From NCBI GenBank assembly GCA_963752965.1, contig CAVWAJ010000009.1, positions 496,001 to 560,000 of the forward strand: a DNA stretch of 64,000 nt, in the 5' to 3' direction. This document shows, one piece after another, positions 55,090-64,000 of this stretch. Source of the DNA: QHXW01 sp963752965. Lineage in GTDB: Bacteria; Acidobacteriota; Terriglobia; Bryobacterales; Bryobacteraceae. How positions within the stretch are numbered: the first letter of the stretch is position 1; each line of letters opens with the position of its first letter. The translations under genes and the position numbers were made by a program. The notes beneath the pieces were generated by a model. The model had not been told where the DNA came from and searched no databases. It was given only the letters and a program-made list of their open reading frames with translations.

Positions 55090-56250
55090 TTACGCGTCTG
55101 GAAGAATCTGCTGCCAAACTCGCAGATAGTTACCGCCGAGAAACATTCCGATCTGCTGGTCCGTAAGCCCGCGCTCTGAGAGCGCCGTAATAAAGTTGTC
55201 GTAATGTTCGTAAATGGTCTGTGTCTCAACCCCCGAGTACGTCTCCGAAATGTGACCTTCGACGTCGTGGGGACCGGGATTCACCTTGTCGTGCCCCAGC
55301 CAGCCCACCCCGATGTGATCCGGCCCGATCAGCTTGCAGAGATACTCCACCTCTTCGGCCAGTTTCGTGTATGGGGTGGTGTCGTTCTCGTGGTAACGGA
55401 TCCCAACGATGCCGCCTGTTTTAGCGATTATCTTGGCCTCCTCCTCTGTGATCTCTACGGGTGGTTCACTATGCGTATAACGCTCCAGGTTCTGGTGTGT
55501 GGAAACCAGTGGTGTTTTGGAGATCTCGGCCGCGTGAATCAGAGCGTTGGTGCACAAGTGAGAAACCCCGACCACCATCCCCAGCCGGTTCATTTCCTGC
55601 ACCACGGCGACCCCGAACGGCGTAAGCCGGCTGCCTGTCTTATCGATCCCTCGCCCGTCAGCAACCTGGTTGCGGCCGTTGTGCGTCAACTGCATGCCGC
55701 GTACTCCCAAACGGAAGAACTGCCGCACGAGCGCCAGGCTGCGCTCCGCCGGGAAGTCCGGTTCCGGCACGTTCGTCTGGATGCCTCCGGTACCCTCCAT
55801 ATCGAAGAAGAACTTCACCTTGCCTGGGGTCGGCCCGGTGGGAATGTCGGCCTTGGTGCGGATTATCGAGGCAACGCCTTTTGCGTGTTCAAGGTCCGTG
55901 AGATACAGATCGAGTACGCGCAGGTCGCCATCAAGCAAATCCTCGTTGCCGTCGCGCTCCTCCACGGAATCTCCGCCTCCGGCTGGTGCAATGCAGACAG
56001 TGATGCCGGCTTCGATCAACCGGGGTACCAGGTGGCTCGTAATCGGCAGGTGGTTATCGGCGCCCGGCAAGCGCGTGCGTGCGCTGAGCTCCCACATGTC
56101 CCGATGGCCTTCCACAATCACAAAATCGTGCGGCCCCTTGGTGGTGGCCGCAACGACGCGCCGTTGTGGCAGGCTCGCCGCGATGGCGCCGGCCGCCGCC
56201 AGCGACCCGGCTTGCGAAAGGAAATCTCTCCGCGTACCTCTTCCAAACAT
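55090..56250 (-). CDS. Exported membrane dipeptidase (peptidase M19)
   Basis: 386 residues from the ATG behind GGAGAAAACG; the longer frame upstream has no leader. Tat leader TRRDFLSQAGSLAAAGAIA. M19 zinc motifs in order: IVEGHRDMWE (the usual HxD is present as HRD), FFFDMEG (bridging Glu), MQLTHNGRN, VGVSHLCTNAL and VSTHQNLERY (His ligands), and GVGWLGHD. Renal-dipeptidase-type enzymes cleave dipeptides or D-amino-acid amides outside the cell. It is 240 bp downstream of the clan D glycosidase and transcribed the same way. Confidence 0.87.
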   Translation of the reverse strand: MFGRGTRRDFLSQAGSLAAAGAIAASLPQRRVVAATTKGPHDFVIVEGHRDMWELSARTRLPGADNHLPITSHLVPRLIEAGITVCIAPAGGGDSVEERDGNEDLLDGDLRVLDLYLTDLEHAKGVASIIRTKADIPTGPTPGKVKFFFDMEGTGGIQTNVPEPDFPAERSLALVRQFFRLGVRGMQLTHNGRNQVADGRGIDKTGSRLTPFGVAVVQEMNRLGMVVGVSHLCTNALIHAAEISKTPLVSTHQNLERYTHSEPPVEITEEEAKIIAKTGGIVGIRYHENDTTPYTKLAEEVEYLCKLIGPDHIGVGWLGHDKVNPGPHDVEGHISETYSGVETQTIYEHYDNFITALSERGLTDQQIGMFLGGNYLRVWQQILPDA

Positions 56251-56490
56251 CGTTTTCTCCTTTGAGTAGTGCGTTAAGCCGATCGGGTGGCATCCCGCTC
56301 CGGACGCACCCGTTGCGCACAGATCGTCCAGTAGGGACATTCTAATGCCGGGCGTCTGGCCGTTACGAAGTGCGAGGATATCAGAACGGCGGCGGAAGTA
56401 CTGGGCGTCCGGCCTCGTTCCGCGAGCAACTAGAAGCAAACGCAATCATCCCCCACGCGCTCGCACCGTGGCTCCGGAGGGACACCAATC

Positions 56491-58731
56491 TTACCTTGCG
56501 AACTTCACGCTCCAGTCCACAGGAGCGGCTTGCCCCACAAAACTGACCTTCAACAGGCCGTTGGGCTGAAGATCGTGTTCAACTCCCGCAGCATTGGCGT
56601 TGACGCTGGCCACCGTCATCCCCTTGGGTACGTGGATAAACAGGGTATAACGGGCGCCGGGAACCATTTCCGAAGTCCCCGCCAGCGTGCCGGAAGAGGC
56701 CGTCCAGCCTTGCTTGCGGACTCCGAACGCGCCCGTCAGGTGCCGGTTGTTGCCCAGCAATTGCGGCCGGTCCAGCAATGCCTGGATCGCAAGCACAGCC
56801 GTGCCGTGCGCCGGCAACTCCGTTTGGAAAGTGCCGTGTGAAATGCCCGCCAGTTGCTCCTTCCAGAAATCGAAGACAACGTAGTCGCGGTTGCCGTCCA
56901 AGCCGAGTTTGTGGAACGAAACCGTGCGCGTGGTGGGGTCAGTCGTCCAGTTGGTGGCCGCCACCACGTCGTACCGGCCTGACGGCATATTGACCTTCAG
57001 GTCGAACATTTGCGGGTAGTTCTTCTTGTCGCGGCCGCGGCCGAACAGGTCGATGGGGAAGATCGGCATGATCGGGATGGCGTGTTTTATCAGATCCACG
57101 CGCTCCCGCCCCAGGTTCGGCATGTCGTCGCCGCTCAACCACTGCAGCCCTGTGATACTCAATAGGCTGGCGGCCGTGCGTGCTTCCTCCAGGGTGAAGA
57201 ACTCGGTGTTGCGCCGGCGCTTGAGATCGGAGCGTGTGGGCTTGCCGCGCAGGACGATGCAATCCGGATCACTGTACCACACGATGTGGTTCTGGTAGGT
57301 GTTGTTGCTGATCACCTCGAAGTGGTTGTTCATCTGTGTCCAGCCCGGCCCGGGGTCGCGCCCGCAACCCACCACGTCGACGTAGCCCATGCGCCCGCCC
57401 CAGTTATCGGGGTGATTGGTGTGCCAGATCTCGGGCCCCATGATCTCGCGAAAAACCTTCAAGCTCTCCACGGAGACATCAAACGGCGTCTTCGATTTGT
57501 CGTAGAAGCGCGATTTATTGTGCTCCCACTGCGGCACCGTGCTGCCCATATCGAACTTGTAGTAGCCCCAACCCTGTGATTTGAGACTTTGGAGCAGCGG
57601 AATCCAATAATCGTGGATGACGTCCGGACGCGAGAAATCCAGTTCGCCGGCGCCCTGATAATCGCGGGCTATGTTCCCCTTTTCGTCGCGCAGGAACCAC
57701 TCCGGCTTGCCGGCCTCCACCGCGTAGCTGTAGGGCACGGTCCACAGGCCCGGGGTAAAGCCCTTCGACCTGATATAACTTGCCAGCCACGCGGGACCGT
57801 GCGGGAATTTCTTCGGATCCCACTCCCGGTCCCAAAGGCGGTGGTTTTCAGCCTGGTAACCGTCGTCAAGCTGCACGTGGACCATGCCGTAGGCCTTGAG
57901 ATTGGCCTCGATCCAATCGGTGGCATTCACCATATCCTGCTCGGTGACATCTCGGAAGAAAGCCAGCCAATGGTTCCAACCCGTAGCCGCCGCCGGGTGA
58001 TACCGGTCGTCGAAAGGAACATAGCGCGGCATTCCCAGCACCTTGACGTAGTAGTCGGGCATAAGCGACACCAGCATGGTGCTGCCTGCAATCGGCGTAA
58101 CTACCTGCATCTTCTGGGCGTCCGCAGGGTCGCGAGTCAGATGGCTGGCATCGGCAAAACGGATGGCGACGTCGGTGGGCCGGTCAAACAGGCTATGCAC
58201 ATTGAGCGCATCTACCGGACCAAGCGCCAGGAACATCACGTTGGGCGCGTCGGGAGGCGCATAGGACCTCTCCTCGGTCGTCTCACCTGTGTAGTCTACT
58301 TCCGGGCCGGTGATGTGCGACTGCACCTTGCCGGGTTCCGCCAGCCGGGCGGGAATCCGCTGCACAGTGGCGGGCGCGGCCGCGAATATCGCGGAATCAT
58401 TCACGCCGGTGGAGATATCGATGGCGCTCTCACTGGTATTCCATTCCCAGGTGGCAGGAACCGGAGCCTGGGCCGTAATCGCGATGCCGTCCACCCCGCG
58501 GTCGGCCACGGTCCATTGCGAGGATGGCGCGAGCCGGCCGCCTTGCCGGACTTCCAACCGGCCATTTTCCAACACCACACCGAGCGCGGTGTGGCTAACC
58601 GATATGGTTCCGTTGACCTCATCAACCGTGAACTGCCACGGTCCCTTGGTGTACTGCCCGGCCGCAGCCGGGCCGGGAAGGCAGGCCATTACGAAACTCA
58701 GGCACATGACGATCCGCGTAAAAGCAGACAT
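56491..58731 (-). CDS. Exported alpha-galactosidase-like glycosidase (clan GH-D)
   Basis: 746 residues with a signal peptide (FVMACLPGPAAAG). An N-terminal beta-sandwich to about 250 is followed by a TIM barrel: GWNHWLAFF, HVQLDDGYQ, GFTPGLWTVPYS, GYYKFDMGS (nucleophile Asp in KFD), and DVVGCGRDPGPGW with a later Asp as acid/base candidate. Then a C-terminal beta domain. The KxD motif and LDDGY order resemble GH36/GH27-type alpha-galactosidases or alpha-N-acetylgalactosaminidases; exact family not certain. First gene of a likely pair with the M19 gene. Confidence 0.75.
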   Translation of the reverse strand: MSAFTRIVMCLSFVMACLPGPAAAGQYTKGPWQFTVDEVNGTISVSHTALGVVLENGRLEVRQGGRLAPSSQWTVADRGVDGIAITAQAPVPATWEWNTSESAIDISTGVNDSAIFAAAPATVQRIPARLAEPGKVQSHITGPEVDYTGETTEERSYAPPDAPNVMFLALGPVDALNVHSLFDRPTDVAIRFADASHLTRDPADAQKMQVVTPIAGSTMLVSLMPDYYVKVLGMPRYVPFDDRYHPAAATGWNHWLAFFRDVTEQDMVNATDWIEANLKAYGMVHVQLDDGYQAENHRLWDREWDPKKFPHGPAWLASYIRSKGFTPGLWTVPYSYAVEAGKPEWFLRDEKGNIARDYQGAGELDFSRPDVIHDYWIPLLQSLKSQGWGYYKFDMGSTVPQWEHNKSRFYDKSKTPFDVSVESLKVFREIMGPEIWHTNHPDNWGGRMGYVDVVGCGRDPGPGWTQMNNHFEVISNNTYQNHIVWYSDPDCIVLRGKPTRSDLKRRRNTEFFTLEEARTAASLLSITGLQWLSGDDMPNLGRERVDLIKHAIPIMPIFPIDLFGRGRDKKNYPQMFDLKVNMPSGRYDVVAATNWTTDPTTRTVSFHKLGLDGNRDYVVFDFWKEQLAGISHGTFQTELPAHGTAVLAIQALLDRPQLLGNNRHLTGAFGVRKQGWTASSGTLAGTSEMVPGARYTLFIHVPKGMTVASVNANAAGVEHDLQPNGLLKVSFVGQAAPVDWSVKFAR

Positions 58732-58757
58732 GTGTAATCCTCACTGAAACAGGACTT

Positions 58758-58985
58758 TCAGGTTCGATTCATTGATATCACACGGCCCATGCGAAGGTAA
58801 ACGATCCTCAGAAACAGGCGTTGCCCAGGACTCACGCGCGACGAAACTTCGCCGGACTCCCTGAAACCGTCGCTTCGTCGCGACTCACCAAGCCAGGCGC
58901 GCCGCAATTGGCGGTCGAATTCCGTCTCGGATGCAAGCCCAAAGCGACCCTCCAGTTTGCCAAGGCGTCTAATGATCGACGTCAT
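58758..58985 (-). CDS. Small hypothetical protein, possibly a remnant
   Basis: MTSIIRRLGKLEGRFGLASETEFDRQLRRAW resembles the start of short coiled-coil proteins seen beside transposon or phage genes in this group. A second short frame just upstream (ending at 58969; LIEVVHLEDSREGREEL, ALNRFVESFPVRYWY) overlaps its start, which looks like a two-gene unit cut off at both ends. Nothing else supportable at 58986-59355. Confidence 0.35.
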   Translation of the reverse strand: MTSIIRRLGKLEGRFGLASETEFDRQLRRAWLGESRRSDGFRESGEVSSRVSPGQRLFLRIVYLRMGRVISMNRT

Positions 58986-59355
58986 ACCAATACCGCACCG
59001 GGAAGCTCTCAACAAACCGATTGAGGGCCTCATCACTCAGCTCCTCACGGCCCTCACGGCTGTCTTCAAGGTGTACCACCTCGATTAGCGTGCCATTTGG
59101 ACTGGTGACCGGCTTCGTGATGCTAAGGGGACCCTTTAGTAAGATTACGGCCTATTTGGGTTTGGCCACAGGCCTCCTAGGGATCGGTTCGCTGACGGGT
59201 CTCAGTCTGATCATCGCCTCGGTTCCCGCCACCCTTAGCGCTTGCTGGCAAAAGCCCGGGCTCGCCAGTTCTCGGCTTCGCGGGCTCGATGGTATGTGGC
59301 TAGCCGCTGGGCCTCCTGCCCGGCGAGCCGCCTTCCCGCTTGCGACACCTGCCGA

Positions 59356-60792
59356 CTACGGCAGACGCTTCATTCGCAGGGCAATGTCCACGTGGTAACG
59401 CGGCGTCTCCAGAACCGTGTCGCCGCCTCTCGAGTCGAGCGAAGTGGAAGCGATCACCGCTCCCGATGATGGATTGACCCACTCCACACGGTAAACGCCG
59501 GGCGGGACCTTCAGGGTAACCCTGTCCGTAAACGAATTCGCGTTAACATTGAAACGGCTCGCGGTCTGGCCTTGTGACCAATCCTCCCACTTCCGGCTTC
59601 CGTGAAATATATAAAGAGCGTACTGCTTCCCCGGCTCGTCGATCGCCCGGGCGAGTGCCTCGGAATCGGCTACTCGAACCTCCGTGTACTTCGTCATCTT
59701 GACGAAATCGAGGCTGTGCATGAAAGCCATCAAGACGCGTTTCTGCGGGAGGATTTCTTTCTCTGTACTGGTTCCGTGGCCCGAGGGGTTGGCGGTCGAG
59801 AAATCCGCGTTGAGATGAATCAATCCGGCAAGTCCGCCCAACATGCCGTACCAACCTTCGGCGCGGGTCTCTTCAACTGGGTGAGCGCCGTACCATCGTG
59901 GATAATAGGCTGTTTCAACGTCGATGATGGGCTTGTTGTCCGGATAATTTTCGTCCAACGTCTGTTCCATGGGCGAGATGTATTCGGTGGGAAGCCAGGA
60001 AATGCGGCTGTCCTTGGTAAAGTCGGGAGTCGCACTATGGGCGGTCTCGCCATATATGTGCTTGTTATGGTCCACCGCGATGAGGGCGTCCAGCAGGACG
60101 CTGTTCCATGGCCATGACTTTTGTCCCTGCATCTCGGGCTCGTCAGATATGTCATAAATGACGTTGTCGAACTCGTATAGTTCAGAGGCCACTTTCTGGA
60201 CATACCTGCGCTGGACATCCACGAGCGCCTTGTCGTCAAGAGTCGTGAATTGTTTGAAGTCGAGAATCCCGACGCCTTGGATGTTGTTGGTGTGGTACAA
60301 GGGCTGCGCCGCCCAACGGTCGTCGTACATCCCGTTGAAGAACGCAATTTCCACGATTATGTTGCGAACCGCTGCCTGGTGGACATAGTCCTTAAGACGC
60401 TTGAAATAGGCGTCATCCCATGAGGCAAGATCGTACTTGTATTTACCCAGGTGCGGGTTGGCTCCGGATTGTCCCGATTTCTTCCAGGGCAGAATATAGC
60501 GGTCTGGCGCAGGCCCCAGCGGATTGCCGGTTGCGTACTGATCCTTAAGTTCCACGTAGCCTCCTGGATAGATGCGGGTGAGATTCATCCCGTACTCCCG
60601 TAGGCGATCCAGAAAAGGAACATAGTCAAAGTCGAGATTTAACACCGCGCCGTAATGCTGGTCGGTGGTGATGAGAACCAGTGGCTTTCCTTGATAGACG
60701 AAATAGTGAGGATTGGCGGGATGTTTGCCGATCGGACCGGCGAGGAGGCCATGAACCAAAAACAAAGCAGAAACCAGGCGGAGGATTCTCAT
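59356..60792 (-). CDS. Exported apiosidase-like / DUF4038-type glycosidase
   Basis: 478 residues, signal peptide LVSALFLVHGLLAG. TIM-barrel features: FVYQGKPLVLITTDQHYG, YGMNLTRIYPGGY, NIIVEIAFFNGMY, VIYDISDEPEM (acid/base Glu candidate in SDEPE), KPIIDVETAYYP (second Glu, candidate nucleophile). Then a C-terminal Ig-like domain ending VEWVNPSSGAVIAS. This matches the DUF4038/DUF5060-type family related to GH140 apiosidases and GH5. It probably acts on pectin or hemicellulose side chains. Expression is likely independent. Confidence 0.75.
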   Translation of the reverse strand: MRILRLVSALFLVHGLLAGPIGKHPANPHYFVYQGKPLVLITTDQHYGAVLNLDFDYVPFLDRLREYGMNLTRIYPGGYVELKDQYATGNPLGPAPDRYILPWKKSGQSGANPHLGKYKYDLASWDDAYFKRLKDYVHQAAVRNIIVEIAFFNGMYDDRWAAQPLYHTNNIQGVGILDFKQFTTLDDKALVDVQRRYVQKVASELYEFDNVIYDISDEPEMQGQKSWPWNSVLLDALIAVDHNKHIYGETAHSATPDFTKDSRISWLPTEYISPMEQTLDENYPDNKPIIDVETAYYPRWYGAHPVEETRAEGWYGMLGGLAGLIHLNADFSTANPSGHGTSTEKEILPQKRVLMAFMHSLDFVKMTKYTEVRVADSEALARAIDEPGKQYALYIFHGSRKWEDWSQGQTASRFNVNANSFTDRVTLKVPPGVYRVEWVNPSSGAVIASTSLDSRGGDTVLETPRYHVDIALRMKRLP

Positions 60793-60999
60793 TTTGTTCC
60801 CTGTCAGATTACCTTAAGTCTGGAGTTGTTCGCGAAACCGCGACAATCCTCTTTGACAAGCAAACGCCAGAATCCCACAACATACGCCTCCGTAGTACTA
60901 TGACTTCAGGGTTCGCCCGATCTTGAGGACAGATAGGGCTTTGGGAGACGGCCTATGACGACTTTCCGGGCGGCGATCTGTCGTCACTCGCCGCGAAGA

Positions 61000-61280
61000 C
61001 AGAGGGCGAAAAGAACCCGCGGCACCGCTGAGAACAACGAAGGCTACTTGCTGGGCGATCCCGTGTACATCCCCAAGGTTTACAACGGCAAGCACAAGAC
61101 GTTCTTCCTCGCCAACTTCGAGTGTGATCACTACAACGACATGGCGACGAATGGCTTCATCACCGTGACCCCGACGGAGTGCAAGACGAAGCTCTTCGAC
61201 CCGTCCTGGACCGGCGTCGATCAGTCTGGGTCAACCATCGGCACCGACGCTCTAGCCGTCCCATCCGCTATGGTGCGCTA
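61000..61280 (+). pseudogene. TonB-dependent receptor internal fragment
   Basis: NNEGYLLGDPVYIPKVYNGKHKTFFLANFE followed by ITVTP and FDPSWTGVD is the plug/barrel junction of Oar-like receptors (GP.YIPK.YNGK.KTFFF.N.E). Both ends are missing and the reading continues into nonsense before the next gene. It marks a second, lost receptor beside the glycosidase gene. Confidence 0.65.
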
Positions 61281-61426
61281 CCATGACCAATCCGCTGAAC
61301 GCACTACGCGCTATATCGCAGCCACCACGTACGGCGACCCCACCTACGTTGCCCCGCATTCGGCCGTCTTTCGGGGCGGCCGCGGTCGCACCTTGCAGCC
61401 CGATGGCGGCTTCGAGTGGTAGCCGA

Positions 61427-63754
61427 ATGCGCTGCGCGATGAGTTGTCGCTCCGGGGTGCTGTGGCTGCTGTTGCCAATGCTAGCGGTCGCGTACGACAT
61501 CGAACCCAAGCGCCCGCTCTCGGCCGCGCAGGAGCTGAAGGTCGCGCGCACCGACAGAGGTGTTACGGTCTCCGGCGAGACGTTTGCCTATATCTTTCAG
61601 TCCGCCAACGGCCTCATCGGTTCGGTCAAACTGCTGGGACGGGAGTTGCTTGCGGCTCCCGTCCCGGACCTCATGGCCGCCGAGCAGTTCGATCCCGCCG
61701 TCTCGCCTTATCTGGCGCGCCACGAAACACAAGGGCACTTGAACGTAGTCTCCGCGTCCCCTGACCGCGTCGTTATCGAAGGCGACGGCACCTACACCGC
61801 CCGGGATGGCCGCCGCCTGCCTCTCCGTTACTCGCTGCGCTACGAGATCTCGATCGACGGCGTGATTCTCGTTTCGCTCACCAACACCGCGTCCGCGCCG
61901 TGCACGCTTCGCTGGCTGCGTCTCTCGGCCGGTGCAGTCCGCCCCGAGCTGGCGAAGTTCCTCAACTGGATGCCCGAGCAATCCACCGCGCAGACCACTG
62001 GCTACCAGCTACGCGCGCTCTCCGGCGTGGAGGGCAACGTGCTCTCCGGCACCTGGATTCCCTGGATCTGGATCGGGGATCAGCGCGTCGGTCTCGAAGT
62101 AACCACCTGGGACGTCGGCTCGCAGACGTATGGGCAGCTCGATAGCACCGCGCGCAAGGACGAAGCCGCCATGTTCCGCGTCGAGCGCGACGCGCGCGGC
62201 ACGCGCTGGGAGAACTGGCTTATCCGGCGCACTCACGTGTACGCGGGCACAGGCTGGGCCCGCAGTGGCCGCTTTGCACTTGCCGTCACGCCGTCCAAGC
62301 GTTTCGACCCCTACTACGCGCTCATCAAGGGTGCGCACCTCGGACCGCACCAGCACGTCGCTGATCTCAAGGCCCTCACCGAAGAGCAGATCCGGACGCT
62401 CCCTGCCAACGGCTACGACCTCGTGGTCGGTGTCGCCAACTGGCGCTCGGGAGAATACGTGCCGCTCAACGAGGCGGACGTGCGCCGGACCATCACGCTG
62501 TGCCACAAGTACGGCCTGAAGATCATTCCCTACATGACGCTCGTCGATCTCTCGCACGCAACGGAGACCTACCGCCAGCACGGCGAGGAGTGGGCCATCG
62601 AGCCCACCACCGAGTTCGCCCTGGACATGCGTCCGAACGATCTCGCCGCCGAGTTCGCCTGGCGTAACAACGACGAGCTTGAAACGACACTCATGTGCCC
62701 CGGCGCGAAAGGCTGGCGCGAGTACTGGAAGCGGCAGATCGACCGTGTCGTCCACGACCACGATTTCGACGGCATGTATTTCGACTTCTGGTTCGGCCGC
62801 ATGGCCTGTGAGAACCCGCGCCACGGCTGCGGCGGCCGCTTCCGCTTGGCCACCGTGCTCGGCTCGCGCGAGATGCTCGCCTACGCCTGGAATCGGCTCC
62901 ATGCCAAGAATCCGCATGCCATCATTAAGGCCAACACGAACACGCTCGCCACCGCGCTCATCACGAGCCTTGTCGATATTCGCCTCGTCGGCGAGGCCAT
63001 TGATATGAGCGGTATGGATCTCCATAGCCGCGAGTGGCTGTTCTCTTCCGTGCGCCTCGGAGAACCGACCGAGTTCGAGTGGGACGAAACGGGCTGGACG
63101 CTGCCACATAAGTTCTGGTTTGCGTCCCTGGTGAACTTCCTGCCGAAGCAGCTGGAGCACCCCGACTTCAAACCACGCGCCGGCTTCGACGACTTCGATG
63201 TCTTTCGCGCCTTCGATGATGGTACGGGCAACTGGACGCTGGGCATCAGCGGCGAGCCGCCACTCAAGGCAAAACAGAGTGAGGTTTCCCTAAACGTGGT
63301 CGAGCGCGGCGGTGCGATGCTCGCTACTCTGATCGCCACCGGCCAGCAGACGATCGCCGCCGAAGTCCCCGTCGGTCCGGGACGCGTTGCGTTCGAGCCG
63401 CTGACCGGCCATGCCATTGCGATCACGAACGATGCTCTCACGCTCGAGCTCGCACCTGAGACCTACCGTCACGTGCTCATCGTGCCGCAGCCCGCGGGAC
63501 CAAAGCTTCTCTACGCGCTCGGCGCGCGCCTACCCGTGGTCCAGAGCTACGAGCCTGCAGCGCGCGAGCTGTCAATCTTGGCGGACGCCGCCGAAGGCGC
63601 CGCCCTTCAACTCGCCATTTACGCACGCTCCGCACCCAAGTCCGTGCTCACTGCCCGCGGCGAGAAGTTGGCGTTCGACTACCAGCCAGACTCATCGCTC
63701 CTTCTCGTCAGCCTGAAGCACACGCCGGGGGACAAGATAGCGGTCGCGTTTTAG
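61427..63754 (+). CDS. Exported TIM-barrel glycosidase-like protein, family not assigned
   Basis: 775 residues from ATG 61427 (ATG 61439 also possible), followed by a signal peptide (GVLWLLLPMLAVAYD). The N-terminal half is a beta-sandwich (about 30-300). The middle is a barrel with GLKIIPYMTLVDLSHA, MCPGAKGWREYWKRQID and DFDGMYFDFWFGRMACENPRHGCGG, where the Asp/Glu set looks catalytic. Later come IRLVGEAIDMSGMD and a C-terminal sandwich. The arrangement resembles clan GH-D or DUF6259-type hydrolases. The Cys pair in ACENPRHGCG is unusual. Substrate unknown. Confidence 0.6.
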   Translation: MRCAMSCRSGVLWLLLPMLAVAYDIEPKRPLSAAQELKVARTDRGVTVSGETFAYIFQSANGLIGSVKLLGRELLAAPVPDLMAAEQFDPAVSPYLARHETQGHLNVVSASPDRVVIEGDGTYTARDGRRLPLRYSLRYEISIDGVILVSLTNTASAPCTLRWLRLSAGAVRPELAKFLNWMPEQSTAQTTGYQLRALSGVEGNVLSGTWIPWIWIGDQRVGLEVTTWDVGSQTYGQLDSTARKDEAAMFRVERDARGTRWENWLIRRTHVYAGTGWARSGRFALAVTPSKRFDPYYALIKGAHLGPHQHVADLKALTEEQIRTLPANGYDLVVGVANWRSGEYVPLNEADVRRTITLCHKYGLKIIPYMTLVDLSHATETYRQHGEEWAIEPTTEFALDMRPNDLAAEFAWRNNDELETTLMCPGAKGWREYWKRQIDRVVHDHDFDGMYFDFWFGRMACENPRHGCGGRFRLATVLGSREMLAYAWNRLHAKNPHAIIKANTNTLATALITSLVDIRLVGEAIDMSGMDLHSREWLFSSVRLGEPTEFEWDETGWTLPHKFWFASLVNFLPKQLEHPDFKPRAGFDDFDVFRAFDDGTGNWTLGISGEPPLKAKQSEVSLNVVERGGAMLATLIATGQQTIAAEVPVGPGRVAFEPLTGHAIAITNDALTLELAPETYRHVLIVPQPAGPKLLYALGARLPVVQSYEPAARELSILADAAEGAALQLAIYARSAPKSVLTARGEKLAFDYQPDSSLLLVSLKHTPGDKIAVAF

Positions 63755-64000
63755 CACCGTTCATAAAGGCTGTGTTGCAAAAACAATTCGTCAGCTAAAC
63801 CAACCGCGGAGAAAGGGCCGCTTCCACACCGGCCAAACGGAGTTCAATCGCACGGATTCGGTTCGTGCGGACAAAGGCCACGATCGGCAGCACAATACAC
63901 CGGGCGTGAGCCGATGACAGGGAAGTCCCCGCGACGCGCCTCCAAAAGCCTTATCAGACCTTCGGTCTATGCCCTGCCCTACCCCTTGACTTCTTGATTG
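63755..64000. other. Window end without a recognised gene
   Basis: The first 60 bp include GGCTGTGTTGCAAAAACAA, similar in style to an insertion sequence end, and a minus-strand frame RTNRIRAIELRLAGVEAAL that may belong to a small coiled-coil protein. Neither is firm. Confidence 0.3.

Noticed and set aside
57589..58737. 382-codon plus-strand frame opposite the clan D glycosidase
   Set aside because: Antisense shadow without recognisable domains; the minus strand codes for a full glycosidase with signal peptide.
62009..63160. 383-codon minus-strand frame inside the last glycosidase
   Set aside because: Antisense shadow, composition typical of GC-rich complement, no motif.

Overview
The window reads as a GC-rich chromosome segment from an Acidobacteriota relative of the Bryobacterales / Candidatus Solibacter type. 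This rests on gene content, not on a marker gene. The signs are an Oar-like TonB-dependent receptor, a VWFA-related secreted protein of the acidobacterial type, an FG-GAP protein, several Tat- or lipoprotein-like exported enzymes with leaders such as RREF or RRTL, expanded glycoside hydrolase paralogs, and a very heavy load of insertion sequences and gene fragments.

Layout. 1-6.1 kb: the 3' part of a TonB-dependent receptor, a broken DUF262 gene, and an intact family 9 glycoside hydrolase (GH9-1). 6.2-15.2 kb: a truncated second GH9 copy, transposon debris, an exported amidohydrolase, a DUF362 protein, two bicupins plus the remnant of a third, and two regulators (a truncated DtxR/MntR type and a FadR type) whose upstream regions share a 13-nt element. 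15.3-26.8 kb: two copies of one IS5-type element (1256 bp, CTAG target duplication), a GH9 copy broken by a 1-nt frameshift, a SelA-like PLP protein with a frameshift before its C-terminal domain, and a fourth GH9 copy split by the second IS5 element. 26.8-29.5 kb: a mosaic of fragments (class III aminotransferase, CCA-adding enzyme, ArdC) followed by an excisionase-like gene and a tyrosine integrase.

29.6-53.3 kb: a probable genomic island. tRNA-Thr(TGT) is intact at its left end. A 45-bp copy of its 3' half, with one mismatch and a matching flank, lies about 23.7 kb away. An integrase remnant sits immediately inside the left end. The island carries a tightly packed six-gene catabolic operon: Gfo/Idh, D-2-hydroxyacid dehydrogenase, class III aminotransferase, M20 hydrolase, zinc alcohol dehydrogenase, Gfo/Idh. 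It also has an IclR remnant, a zinc-ribbon protein, an FG-GAP protein, a serine recombinase, an orphan contractile-tail tube-like gene, a mannonate-dehydratase-like protein, two inverted IS256-type elements, a RibD-like reductase, a metallo-hydrolase and a VWFA protein. 53.3-64 kb: a small nuclease-like gene, a degenerate DDE insertion sequence, an M19 dipeptidase, and a run of exported carbohydrate-active enzymes (clan GH-D-like, apiosidase-like, and an unassigned TIM-barrel hydrolase).

The main theme is polysaccharide and sugar-acid/amine catabolism being shuffled by mobile DNA. Paralog families (four GH9, three bicupins, two mannonate-dehydratase-like) each keep intact members beside copies in different stages of decay. 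Several lesions are single-base indels, so some could be sequencing or assembly errors; this is flagged where relevant.
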